Shown in pieces: positions 6,117-12,566 of a stretch of DNA of 12,566 bases (positions are counted from its first letter, which is position 1; every line of letters begins with the position of its first letter). The stretch comes from Pseudoflavonifractor sp047637855 (GTDB taxonomy: Bacteria > Bacillota > Clostridia > Oscillospirales > Oscillospiraceae). Both the position numbers and the translations under genes were made by a program. Under the pieces are notes generated by a model. That model saw nothing but the letters and a program-made list of their open reading frames with translations, did not search any database and had not been told where the DNA came from. The stretch covers positions 1 through 12,566 of the forward strand of contig JBLJBF010000016.1 in NCBI GenBank assembly GCA_047637855.1, given 5' to 3'.

Positions 6117-6391
6117 GTTCACAGGCAATGAAGGAGAGAGTACGCCATAGAAGGCCGCACAGAGAGTCCCCGTATGCTGAGAGGGGGCAGGCCGACGGTG
6201 GGGGAACATGGCTCCGGAGCCGCGCGCCGAGACCGCTCTGGTCCAGGCCGCGACGGGGACCGCCCGTTACAGCGGAAGGCATTGTTGGATGCCGTAAAGA
6301 GGCCCCCGGTCCAGGCTTGGGGCGAAGAGAAGTGGTACCACGGGTTATGCGCCCGTCTTCTGTCATACAGAAGACGGGTGTTTTATTTTTT
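6117..6391 (+). ncRNA. T-box leader, probably tRNA-Met responsive
   Basis: An approximately 275-base leader with the hallmarks of a T-box. The stem I base GGAG (6133-6136) pairs with CTCC (6212-6215). The loop-E strand AGAGTA is at 6137-6142. The AGAGAG bulge region and a distal hairpin containing GCTGAGA precede 6190. A simple hairpin like stem III is at 6278-6293 (GGCAT, loop, ATGCC). The box core TGGTACC is at 6333-6339. In the specifier loop, GAAC at 6204-6207 is followed by ATG at 6208-6210 and a purine, so the best codon reading is AUG (Met). The variable box base (T6336) pairs with an A73 discriminator, as expected for tRNA-Met. ACGGG (6340-6344) can pair with CCCGT (6352-6356) to form an antiterminator in place of the terminator. 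The downstream genes are all methionine synthesis genes, which agrees. The class is very secure; the specifier codon is likely, not proven. Confidence 0.9.
6352..6391 (+). terminator. Regulated terminator of the T-box leader
   Basis: CCCGTCTTCTGT (6352-6363) pairs perfectly with 6367-6378 (12 bp, three-base loop) and is followed by a T-rich run (6379-6391). The left arm is shared with the antiterminator. Uncharged tRNA bound to the T-box would prevent this hairpin and let transcription reach the operon. Confidence 0.92.
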
Positions 6392-6428
6392 ATCTGCGCG
6401 GCCGCCGCCGCGGGCGTAAGGCAGATTC

Positions 6429-6436
6429 AGGAGGAG
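6429..6436 (+). promoter_or_regulatory. Ribosome binding site that fixes the start of the PLP-enzyme gene
   Basis: AGGAGGAG ends six bases before ATG at 6443. The open frame extends in phase back to 6128, but that stretch is the T-box leader. This site shows translation begins at 6443. Confidence 0.9.
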
Positions 6437-6442
6437 TTTTCT

Positions 6443-7603
6443 ATGGGCAGTTTCTACCACCCCGAGACCCAGTGTATTCACGGCGGCCAACACAGCTATG
6501 ACGAGCAGACCAGAGCCGTCAGCTTTCCCATTTATCAGACCGCTACCTTCGGGCACCTGGGTCTGGGCCAGTCCACCGGTTTTGATTACACCCGGGAGAA
6601 AAACCCCACTCGCCAACGGCTGGAGGAGACCGTCTCAGCCCTGGAGGGGGCGGTGGACACGGTGGCCTTCTCCTCGGGCATGGCGGCGGTCAGCGCCTGT
6701 TTCAAGCTCTTTTCCCCCGGTGACCACATCCTCTGCACCGAGGACCTGTACGGCGGGGTGGTACGCCTCTTTCAGACCATCGGCCGCAAGAACGGCCTGG
6801 AGTTCGACTTTGTGGACAGCTCCGACCTCGCCGCGGTGAAGGCCGCCCTGAGGCCGGGCACCAAGGCCCTCTATGTCGAGACCCCCAGCAACCCCATGAT
6901 GCACGTCACCGACCTGCGCGCCTTTGCCGCGCTGGCTAAGGCGCGGGGTCTCCTCCTCATCGTGGACAACACCTTTTTGTCCCCCTGCCTCCAGAACCCC
7001 CTGGCTTTGGGGGCCGACCTGGTGCTCCACAGCGGGAGCAAGTTTTTAAGCGGGCATAACGACACCATCGCCGGGTTCCTCTCTTCGGCCAGCCAGGCTC
7101 TGGCCGACCGTGTGCGGCTGATTGCCAAGACCACCGGCGGCGCGCTGGCCCCCTTTGATAGCTGGCTGGTGCTGCGGGGGCTCAAGACTTTGTCGGTCCG
7201 CGTGGAGCGCCAGCAGGAGAGCGCGCGGAAGATCGCCCTGTGGCTGAAGGGTCAGGCGCAAATCTCCCAGGTTTTCTACGTGGGTCTCCCCTCCCACCCC
7301 GGCCACGCCGTCAACGCCTCCCAGGCCCGGGGCGCGGGGAGTATGATCTCCTTCCGCACCGACCACGCGGAGACTGCCCGCCGGGTTCTGGAGCGGGTGC
7401 GGCTCATCACCTTCGCCGAGAGCCTGGGCGGCGTCGAGAGTCTCATCACCTACCCCCTGGTGCAGACCCATCCCGACGTGCCCGCCGAGACCCGGGAGCG
7501 CCTGGGCATTACCGACACGCTGCTGCGTCTGTCCGTGGGTCTGGAGCACGCGGACGACCTGATCGCCGACCTTGCCCAGGCGCTGGCGCAACAGAGAAAT
7601 TAA
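6443..7603 (+). CDS. Cys/Met-metabolism PLP enzyme (cystathionine gamma-synthase / cystathionine beta-lyase / O-acetylhomoserine sulfhydrylase class)
   Basis: 386 residues, normal for the MetB/MetC/MetI fold-type I family. These enzymes handle the transfer of sulfur between cysteine (or sulfide) and the homoserine skeleton on the way to homocysteine. The PLP Schiff-base lysine is K200 in VLHSGSKFLSGHND. D175 in IVDNTFLSP contacts the pyridine nitrogen. Y49 and R51 in FDYTREKNPTR are the neighbouring-subunit Tyr/Arg. SSGMAAV (about 78-84) binds the phosphate. GGVESLITYPLVQTH near the C terminus is the family's substrate-carboxylate segment. It is cytoplasmic, with no signal peptide. As first gene of a T-box-controlled methionine operon it should supply homocysteine for the two methyltransferases downstream. 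Sequence alone does not separate gamma-synthase, beta-lyase and sulfhydrylase. A gamma-lyase is least likely, because the gene is controlled as biosynthetic. Confidence 0.9.
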   Translation: MGSFYHPETQCIHGGQHSYDEQTRAVSFPIYQTATFGHLGLGQSTGFDYTREKNPTRQRLEETVSALEGAVDTVAFSSGMAAVSACFKLFSPGDHILCTEDLYGGVVRLFQTIGRKNGLEFDFVDSSDLAAVKAALRPGTKALYVETPSNPMMHVTDLRAFAALAKARGLLLIVDNTFLSPCLQNPLALGADLVLHSGSKFLSGHNDTIAGFLSSASQALADRVRLIAKTTGGALAPFDSWLVLRGLKTLSVRVERQQESARKIALWLKGQAQISQVFYVGLPSHPGHAVNASQARGAGSMISFRTDHAETARRVLERVRLITFAESLGGVESLITYPLVQTHPDVPAETRERLGITDTLLRLSVGLEHADDLIADLAQALAQQRN

Positions 7604-7611
7604 AATTAACC

Positions 7612-7639
7612 CTATACTTTTTTGAAAAAAACGGTATAG
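7612..7639 (+). repeat. AT-rich intercistronic hairpin
   Basis: CTATAC (7612-7617) pairs with GTATAG (7634-7639), and the T run 7618-7623 faces the A run 7625-7631, making an imperfect AU-rich stem. It lies in the 75-base gap after the PLP-enzyme gene. No U tract follows, so it is not a good terminator. It could stabilise or process the mRNA, or simply be AT-rich filler. Confidence 0.35.
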
Positions 7640-7678
7640 TATTAGGAAAACCATTTTCGCCCGAAGGAGGGTTGCCCC

Positions 7679-8338
7679 ATGGAGCTGAATATTGAGGAGG
7701 CCCTGCGCTACCTGGGCGTACCCCCCCCTATTCCGGAGGACCTGCGCCGGGAAGCCGAGGGGATCGCCCATGGCCTGACCGCCGCGCTGCGCCCCCGGTA
7801 TCTCTACCGGGTCTTTCCCCTGATCCATCAGGCGGGGGGGACCGTCCTCCAGGGCGCGGGGGTTACGCTGACGGGCCGGTCGGCCGAGAAAATGCTGGCC
7901 GACTGCGACCAGGCCGCTGTGCTGGCCTGCACCCTGGGCAGTCCCTTTGACGCTATGCTGCGGACCGAGCAGGCGCGCGACATGGCCAAGGCCGTACTGC
8001 TGGACGCGTGCGGCAGCGCGTGGGTGGAGGCGGGCTGCGACGAGGCCGCGCGGGAGATTTCCGACCGGCTGCCCGGGCGGTATCTCACCGACCGGTTCAG
8101 CCCCGGCTACGGGGACCTGCCGCTGGAGCTTCAGAGCGGCCTGTGCGCCGCGCTGGACACGCCCCGGCGGCTGGGCGTCACGGTAACGGAGAGCTTTTTG
8201 TTGAATCCGGTCAAGACGGTAACCGCGGTCATCGGCCTTTCAAATCGGCCCCAGCGCGCCCGCATCCGGGGCTGCGCCTACTGCTCTTTGAGAGAGACCT
8301 GTCCGCTGCGCAAGGGAGGCACGAGCTGTGCGAGCTGA
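7679..8338 (+). CDS. Stand-alone B12-dependent methionine synthase activation (reactivation) protein with four-cysteine tail
   Basis: 219 residues. It resembles the C-terminal activation domain of large MetH, which binds S-adenosylmethionine and re-methylates cobalamin after it is oxidised to Cob(II). The diagnostic SAM-binding motif RxSPGYGDLPLELQ is at residues 139-152 (R139, G143, Y144, P148). A C-terminal extension carries C199, C202, C208 and C217 (CX2C-X5-C-X8-C), which is not part of the E. coli MetH domain. It could hold an Fe-S cluster or zinc. AAGGAGG (7664-7670) precedes ATG with an eight-base gap. The gene ends inside the start of the following metH, with an 11-base overlap, so the two products are probably made together. 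Its partner lacks its own activation domain, which makes the assignment strong. The same split is known from Thermotoga. The electron donor is unknown. Confidence 0.88.
   Translation: MELNIEEALRYLGVPPPIPEDLRREAEGIAHGLTAALRPRYLYRVFPLIHQAGGTVLQGAGVTLTGRSAEKMLADCDQAAVLACTLGSPFDAMLRTEQARDMAKAVLLDACGSAWVEAGCDEAAREISDRLPGRYLTDRFSPGYGDLPLELQSGLCAALDTPRRLGVTVTESFLLNPVKTVTAVIGLSNRPQRARIRGCAYCSLRETCPLRKGGTSCAS
8312..8319 (+). promoter_or_regulatory. Ribosome binding site supporting the GTG start of metH
   Basis: AAGGGAGG ends eight bases before GTG at 8328, inside the end of the activation-protein gene. It supports the GTG start and translational coupling with the upstream gene. Confidence 0.75.
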
Positions 8339-10685
8339 ATTCTGGAAGGACAATCTTGTGATTTTGGACGGGGCCTTCGGCACCGTCCTACAGCAAAAGG
8401 GCCTGCCCCCCGGCGGCCAGCCCGAGCTGCTGAACCTGACCGACGGCGAGCTGATTTCCTCGATCTACCGCTCCTATATCGAGGCGGGAAGCCAGGTGAT
8501 CTACGCCAACACCTTTGGGGCCAACCGCCTGAAGCTGGCCCGCTCGGGCCACAGCGTGGACGAGATCATCGGCGCGGGGGTGGCCTTGGCGAAGCAGGCC
8601 GCGGCCGGCACCGGCGTCCGGGTGGGGATGGATATGGGCCCCCTGGGGGAACTGCTGGAGCCCATGGGCAGCCTCAGCTTTGAGGATGCCTACGACCTCT
8701 TCCGGGAGATGGCGGTGGCCGGGGCCAAGGCGGGGGTCGACCTGGTGGCCATCGAGACCATGACCGACCTCTACGAGACCAAGGCCGCCCTGCTGGCCGT
8801 GAAGGAGAACACAGACCTCCCCGTCTTCGTCACCATGTCCTTCGACGAGAACGGCCGCACCTTCACCGGCTGCACCGTGCCCTCCATGGCCCGGACGCTG
8901 GAGGGCCTGGGGGCCGACGCCATCGGCCTGAACTGCTCCCTGGGCCCCGACCTGCTCTACCCGCTTCTGAAGGAGCTGTGCGAGAACACCCGCCTGCCCG
9001 TCATCGCCAAGCCCAACGCGGGCCTGCCCGATCCGGTGAGCGGGCACTACCACATGGGGCCCGAGGACTTCGTAGCCGCTCTTCTCCCCTGCCTGGAGGT
9101 GGGCGTGACCATCTTCGGCGGCTGCTGCGGCACCTCGCCGGAGTACATCCGCCTGCTCCGCGCCGCGCTGGAGGGGAAGCGCCCCGCCCCCAGGGCGGGC
9201 CCCGCCGGGGCCTTTGTCTGCACCCCCACTGTCCCTCTGGCCTTGAACGGTGTGCGCGTCATCGGCGAGCGCATCAACCCCACGGGCAAAAAGCGGTTCC
9301 AGCAGGCGCTGCTGGAAAACGACCTGAATTATATCCTGGACCTGGCCATCCAGCAGGTGGACGCCGGGGCCGATATTCTGGATGTGAACGTGGGCTGCCC
9401 CGGCGTGGACGAGGCCGCCCTGCTGCCCCAGGTGGTCAAGCTGATCCAGAGCGCCGTGGCGCTCCCGCTGCAGCTGGACTCCTCCAACCCCGACGCGCTG
9501 GAGGCGGGGCTGCGGGTCTACAACGGCAAGCCCGCCGTGAACTCGGTGAACGGAGACCCCCAGGTCCTTGCGCGCATTCTGCCCATCGTGAAGAAGTACG
9601 GTGCCGCCGTGGTGGGCCTGGCCCTGGACGAGGGCGGCATCCCCGACTCGGCGGAGGGGCGGGTGAATATTGCGGGGCGCATTCTGGACGCGGCGCTGGC
9701 CCATGGCATCCCCAGAGAGGACCTGTGGATCGACTGTCTGACCCTCACGGTCTCGGCCCAGCAGTCCCAGGCCGCGGAGACCCTGAAGGCGGTGCGCACG
9801 GTGCGGGAGGAGCTGGGTCTTCAGACCGTGCTGGGGGTGTCCAACATCTCCTTCGGCCTGCCCAGCCGCGCCCTCATCACCCAGAGCTTTCTCACGCTGG
9901 CTCTGGGCGCGGGTCTGACCTTGCCCATTATCAACCCCAATCAGCGAGAGATGATGGACGCGGTGGCCGCCTTCCGGGTTTTATCGGGGGAGGACGCCGA
10001 GTGCCGGTCCTACGTGGACCGGTTCGCCGGGGCCGCCATGACCGTCCCCGCCGACCAGAGCAGCGAGCTGACGCTGGAGGAGGCCATCCTCCGTGGCCTG
10101 CGCTCCGACGCCGGGGCCCTGGCCGCCAAGGCCCTGGAGACCGAGGACGAGCTGGCCTTGGTGGAGGGCCGCCTGATCCCCGCTTTAGACCGGGTGGGCG
10201 AGGGGTACGAGCAGGGCAAGGTCTTCCTCCCCCAGCTCCTGGGCGCGGCCCAGGCCGCCCAGGCCGTTTTTGAGGTGGTCCGCGCCTCCGTCGCGCGCAA
10301 GGGGGGCGCCCCTGTGAAACGGGGGACGCTGGCCGTCGCCACCGTCAAGGGGGACATTCACGACATCGGCAAGAATATCGTCCGAACGATTCTGGAGAAC
10401 TACGGCTACGACGTGATCGACCTGGGCCGTGACGTGCCGCCCGAGACGGTGGTGAGAACCGTGCAGGCCAACGGCCTGCGCCTGGTCGGCCTGTCGGCTT
10501 TGATGACCACCACCCTCCCCGCCATGGAGGAGACCTTGCGCCTGCTCCGCGCTTTGCCCGAGCCGCCGGTTACCTTTGTGGGCGGCGCGGTCGTGACCCC
10601 CGAGTACGCCCTGCGCATGGGGGCCGACCACTACGCCAAGGACGCCCGCCAGTCGGTGGAGATCGCCAGGAAGGTGCTGGGATAG
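8328..10685 (+). CDS. metH: Short cobalamin-dependent methionine synthase (homocysteine, pterin and B12 modules, no activation domain)
   Basis: 785 residues against about 1,230 for E. coli MetH; only the activation domain is missing. Residues 1-290 form the homocysteine S-methyltransferase barrel with ILDGAFGT and zinc ligands C203 (NCS), C266 and C267 (GGCCGT). Residues about 305-560 form the pterin-binding barrel (VIGERINPTGKKRF, ADILDVNVGCPG, LQLDSSNP), which binds methyl-THF. Residues about 570-660 form the B12 cap, ending in QGKVFLPQLL. Residues about 662-785 form the Rossmann B12 domain with DIHDIGKN (D676, H678), LSALMTTT and VGGAVVT. H678 should be the lower axial cobalt ligand. It methylates homocysteine to methionine using methyl-THF via cobalamin. 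The GTG start overlaps the upstream reactivation gene by 11 bases and has a good ribosome binding site. The next gene begins two bases after its stop. All key residues are intact. Confidence 0.96.
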   Translation: MRAEFWKDNLVILDGAFGTVLQQKGLPPGGQPELLNLTDGELISSIYRSYIEAGSQVIYANTFGANRLKLARSGHSVDEIIGAGVALAKQAAAGTGVRVGMDMGPLGELLEPMGSLSFEDAYDLFREMAVAGAKAGVDLVAIETMTDLYETKAALLAVKENTDLPVFVTMSFDENGRTFTGCTVPSMARTLEGLGADAIGLNCSLGPDLLYPLLKELCENTRLPVIAKPNAGLPDPVSGHYHMGPEDFVAALLPCLEVGVTIFGGCCGTSPEYIRLLRAALEGKRPAPRAGPAGAFVCTPTVPLALNGVRVIGERINPTGKKRFQQALLENDLNYILDLAIQQVDAGADILDVNVGCPGVDEAALLPQVVKLIQSAVALPLQLDSSNPDALEAGLRVYNGKPAVNSVNGDPQVLARILPIVKKYGAAVVGLALDEGGIPDSAEGRVNIAGRILDAALAHGIPREDLWIDCLTLTVSAQQSQAAETLKAVRTVREELGLQTVLGVSNISFGLPSRALITQSFLTLALGAGLTLPIINPNQREMMDAVAAFRVLSGEDAECRSYVDRFAGAAMTVPADQSSELTLEEAILRGLRSDAGALAAKALETEDELALVEGRLIPALDRVGEGYEQGKVFLPQLLGAAQAAQAVFEVVRASVARKGGAPVKRGTLAVATVKGDIHDIGKNIVRTILENYGYDVIDLGRDVPPETVVRTVQANGLRLVGLSALMTTTLPAMEETLRLLRALPEPPVTFVGGAVVTPEYALRMGADHYAKDARQSVEIARKVLG

Positions 10686-10687
10686 GC

Positions 10688-12454
10688 ATGGACATCAGAA
10701 CGCATCTGGCCCAGGGTCGGCCCCTCCTGTTCGACGGGGCCATGGGCACCTGTTTCGCCGCGCTCCCCGGCCGGGCCGCCGAGCGGTGCGAGAGCGCAAA
10801 CCTCGACCACCCGGAGGAGATTGCATCCATCCACCGGGCCTACCTGGAGGCGGGCTGTCAGGCGGTCAAGACCAACACCTTCTCGTTGGGCGTAGACCTG
10901 GCCTCGGGAGAGGACGACCTGGCCCGGGCCCTCATCGAGGCGGGAAGCCGCCTGGCCCTGGAGGCGGCGGCGCCTTACGGTGTCCCCATCTTCGCCGACC
11001 TGGGCCCCGCCCCCCAGAATCAGGAGTATGGCCCCGCCCAGGCCTATCTCCGCCAGGCCGATCTCTTCCTCGACCAGGGGCTGACCCACTTTCTCATCGA
11101 GACCCTCCCCTCGGACGAGGGGGTCCCTGAGCTGGCCCGGCATTTGAAGGCCCGCTGTCCGGGGGCCTTCCTCATCGTCTCCTTCGCCGTGGGGGCCGAC
11201 GGCGCGACACGGGAGGGCCGGCTGGGCCGGGAGCTGCTTCTGCGCGCCGCCGCCCTCCCGGAGGTAGACGCCGTGGGCTACAACTGCGTCTCCGGCCCCA
11301 CCCATATGCTGCGGCAGATCGAGGGGCTCGACCTGGGGGACACCCTCCTCTCGGTCATGCCCAACGCGGGCTACCCCGCCGTGCTGGGCCGCAGGACGGT
11401 CTACCAGGGCACGCCCGACTACTTCGCCCAGCGCATGGAGCAGCTCGTCCAGGCGGGGGCCGCCATCGTGGGCGGCTGCTGCGGCACCACGCCCGCGCAC
11501 ATCGCCCGGACGGCCCGCGTCCTGGCCCAGGCCGCCGTACGGCATCCCGGGGCGCGCCCGGATCAGCCCCGGCCCCGCCGCGCCCCGTCCAAAAGTCCCC
11601 TCTGGGACAAGCTGGACAGCGGAACGCGGGTGGTGGCCGTGGAGCTTGACCCCCCGGCGGACGACGACCTCGCGCCCTTTTTGAGCGGGGTGCGCACCCT
11701 GCGGGAGGCAGGGGTGGACGCCGTCACCATCGCCGACTGTCCCGTGGGGCGGCCCCGGGCAGACAGCAGCCTGCTGGCCTGCAAGCTCAAGCGGGAGCTG
11801 GGGGTGGAGCCCCTGCCCCACCTGACCTGCCGCGACCGGAACCTGAACGCCACCAAGGCTTTGCTGCTGGGCCTCTCTATGGAGGGTGTGCACAATATCC
11901 TTCTGGTCACGGGGGACCCCATCCCCTCCACCGACCGGGACGAGGTCAAGAGCGTCTTTAACTTCAACTCCCGCAAGCTGGCCCGGTACGCCAGCAGCCT
12001 GAACGACAGCACCTTGGCCACGCCCTTCCGCATCTTCGGCGCGCTGAACCTGAACGCCCGGAACTTTGATGTCCAGCTGCGTCTGGCCCTGGAGAAGGAG
12101 GACTGCGGGGTTTCCGGGTTCCTCACCCAGCCCGTCCTCTCCCCCCAGGCGCTGGAGAATCTGAAGCGGGCCCGCGCCGCCCTGAAGGGGAAGATTTTGG
12201 GCGGCATCTTCCCCGTGGTCAGCCATAAAAACGCCCTCTTTCTCAACAACGAGGTCGCGGGCATCCACGTGAGCGACGAGATTCTGTCCCTGTACGAGGG
12301 CAAGAGCCGGGAGGAGGGCGAGGATCTGGCCGTGCGCATCTCGGTCCGGGTCGCCCGGGAGATCGCCCCCTATACCGACGGGCTTTACCTCGTGACCCCC
12401 TTCCGCCGGGTTCACATTATCACCCGAATTTTGCAGGACATCCGATCAGAGTAG
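10688..12454 (+). CDS. yitJ: Bifunctional homocysteine S-methyltransferase / methylenetetrahydrofolate reductase (YitJ type)
   Basis: 588 residues, two domains. Residues 1-290 form a homocysteine S-methyltransferase barrel with LLFDGAMGT and zinc ligands C200 (YNCVSGP), C264 and C265 (GGCCGTTP). Residues about 310-588 form a flavin-dependent methylenetetrahydrofolate reductase barrel with VVAVELDPP (E319, equivalent to the catalytic Glu of MetF), LTCRDRN, LLVTGDP (D410), FGALNLNARNFDVQLRLALEKEDCGVSGFLTQPV and GGIFPVVSHKNALFLNNEVAGI. The C-terminal half makes methyl-THF, the methyl donor used by the metH product encoded just upstream. The N-terminal half duplicates the homocysteine-binding module of MetH but has no cobalamin domain attached. 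It may use another methyl donor or pass homocysteine along. ATG lies two bases after the metH stop, with only a weak, distant AGGAAGG (10668-10674), so translation is probably coupled. This is the last gene of the operon seen here. Confidence 0.94.
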   Translation: MDIRTHLAQGRPLLFDGAMGTCFAALPGRAAERCESANLDHPEEIASIHRAYLEAGCQAVKTNTFSLGVDLASGEDDLARALIEAGSRLALEAAAPYGVPIFADLGPAPQNQEYGPAQAYLRQADLFLDQGLTHFLIETLPSDEGVPELARHLKARCPGAFLIVSFAVGADGATREGRLGRELLLRAAALPEVDAVGYNCVSGPTHMLRQIEGLDLGDTLLSVMPNAGYPAVLGRRTVYQGTPDYFAQRMEQLVQAGAAIVGGCCGTTPAHIARTARVLAQAAVRHPGARPDQPRPRRAPSKSPLWDKLDSGTRVVAVELDPPADDDLAPFLSGVRTLREAGVDAVTIADCPVGRPRADSSLLACKLKRELGVEPLPHLTCRDRNLNATKALLLGLSMEGVHNILLVTGDPIPSTDRDEVKSVFNFNSRKLARYASSLNDSTLATPFRIFGALNLNARNFDVQLRLALEKEDCGVSGFLTQPVLSPQALENLKRARAALKGKILGGIFPVVSHKNALFLNNEVAGIHVSDEILSLYEGKSREEGEDLAVRISVRVAREIAPYTDGLYLVTPFRRVHIITRILQDIRSE

Positions 12455-12566
12455 CTGCTGTTCCCTGAAGAATGGTGCGCGCCAATATAAAATGTCAAAA
12501 AACGCCCAGCCGAAAGCCTCGGAGGGAAGGATAGTGTGAAAGGGAACCGTCAGGGTTCCCTTTCGC
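12455..12566 (+). other. Short non-coding tail at the right edge
   Basis: 112 bases follow the last stop. They hold the hairpin described separately and no credible start codon with a ribosome binding site. Whether the operon continues to the right cannot be judged. Confidence 0.5.
12538..12564 (+). terminator. Possible operon terminator, cut by the window edge
   Basis: GAAAGGGAACC (12538-12548) pairs perfectly with 12554-12564 around a five-base loop (GTCAG). It is 83 bases after the last gene of the methionine operon. The bases that should form a U tract lie beyond or at the window end (only GC visible), so terminator function is likely but not shown. Confidence 0.55.

Noticed and set aside
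6117..6391. SAM (S-box) riboswitch upstream of the methionine operon
   Set aside because: Expected for methionine genes in Firmicutes, but the TGGTACC core, loop-E strand and antiterminator geometry are those of a T-box.
6128..6442. In-frame N-terminal extension of the PLP enzyme to 6128
   Set aside because: The stretch is the T-box leader with its terminator, has no family homology, and a strong ribosome binding site sits just before ATG at 6443.
7622..7640. Internal promoter before the activation-protein gene (TTGAAA with TATAGT)
   Set aside because: The two boxes are only seven bases apart, far from the 17-base spacing needed.
8388..9704. Long minus-strand open frame opposite metH
   Set aside because: Antisense shadow of an intact, clearly conserved gene; composition is Gly/His/Gln-rich and unlike a folded protein.
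10631..12415. Long open frame on the minus strand opposite the YitJ-like gene
   Set aside because: It mirrors a high-GC coding gene, has low-complexity Gly/Arg/Gln-rich content, no recognisable domain and no ribosome binding site.
1..12566. CRISPR array, tRNA gene, insertion sequence or prophage
   Set aside because: No regularly spaced repeats, cloverleaf-like segment, transposase or phage genes were seen on either strand.

Overview
The window is a GC-rich chromosomal stretch. It most likely comes from an anaerobic Firmicute of the gut Oscillospiraceae type (Flavonifractor or Lawsonibacter-like). That placement is inferred from the T-box leader, the AGGAGG-type ribosome binding sites, the consensus sigma-A promoters and the gene families. 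No rRNA or other marker gene is present to prove it. I see no phage, insertion sequence, CRISPR array or tRNA gene. The layout looks like ordinary core metabolism with some unusual protein architectures.

Left part (3-2693): a plus-strand family 3 glycoside hydrolase, cut by the window's left edge. Its domains are in permuted order: C-terminal-type domain and FnIII-like domain first, TIM barrel second. It ends in a C-terminal membrane anchor. A perfect 19-bp hairpin at 2643-2686 separates it from the converging minus-strand genes and can terminate transcription both ways.

Middle part, minus strand (2694-5832): an M20-family metal-dependent amidohydrolase (4651-5832), then a membrane-anchored DUF2318 five-cysteine protein (3998-4531) and a three-part membrane protein with HMA, TauE/SafE-like and cupredoxin-like domains (2694-3980). 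The last two form a tight pair that looks like a metal-handling module. A 12-bp perfect inverted repeat sits just upstream of the pair.

Divergent intergenic region (5833-6442): a consensus promoter on the minus strand (TTGACA-17-TATGAT) serves the amidohydrolase. A perfect consensus promoter on the plus strand (TTGACA-17-TATAAT) drives a T-box leader. A near-identical 14-bp motif lies close to each promoter. The T-box most probably reads AUG as its specifier codon, and its UGGUACC box fits an A73 discriminator. Both agree with sensing of uncharged tRNA-Met.

Right part, plus strand (6443-12454): a four-gene methionine operon behind the T-box. It encodes a MetB/MetC/MetI-class PLP enzyme, a stand-alone B12-dependent methionine synthase activation protein with a four-cysteine tail, a short MetH (homocysteine, pterin and cobalamin domains, no activation domain), and a YitJ-like fusion of homocysteine S-methyltransferase with methylenetetrahydrofolate reductase. 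Together these can carry sulfur into homocysteine, make methyl-THF, methylate homocysteine through cobalamin and reactivate the cobalamin enzyme. A hairpin at the right edge may end the operon.
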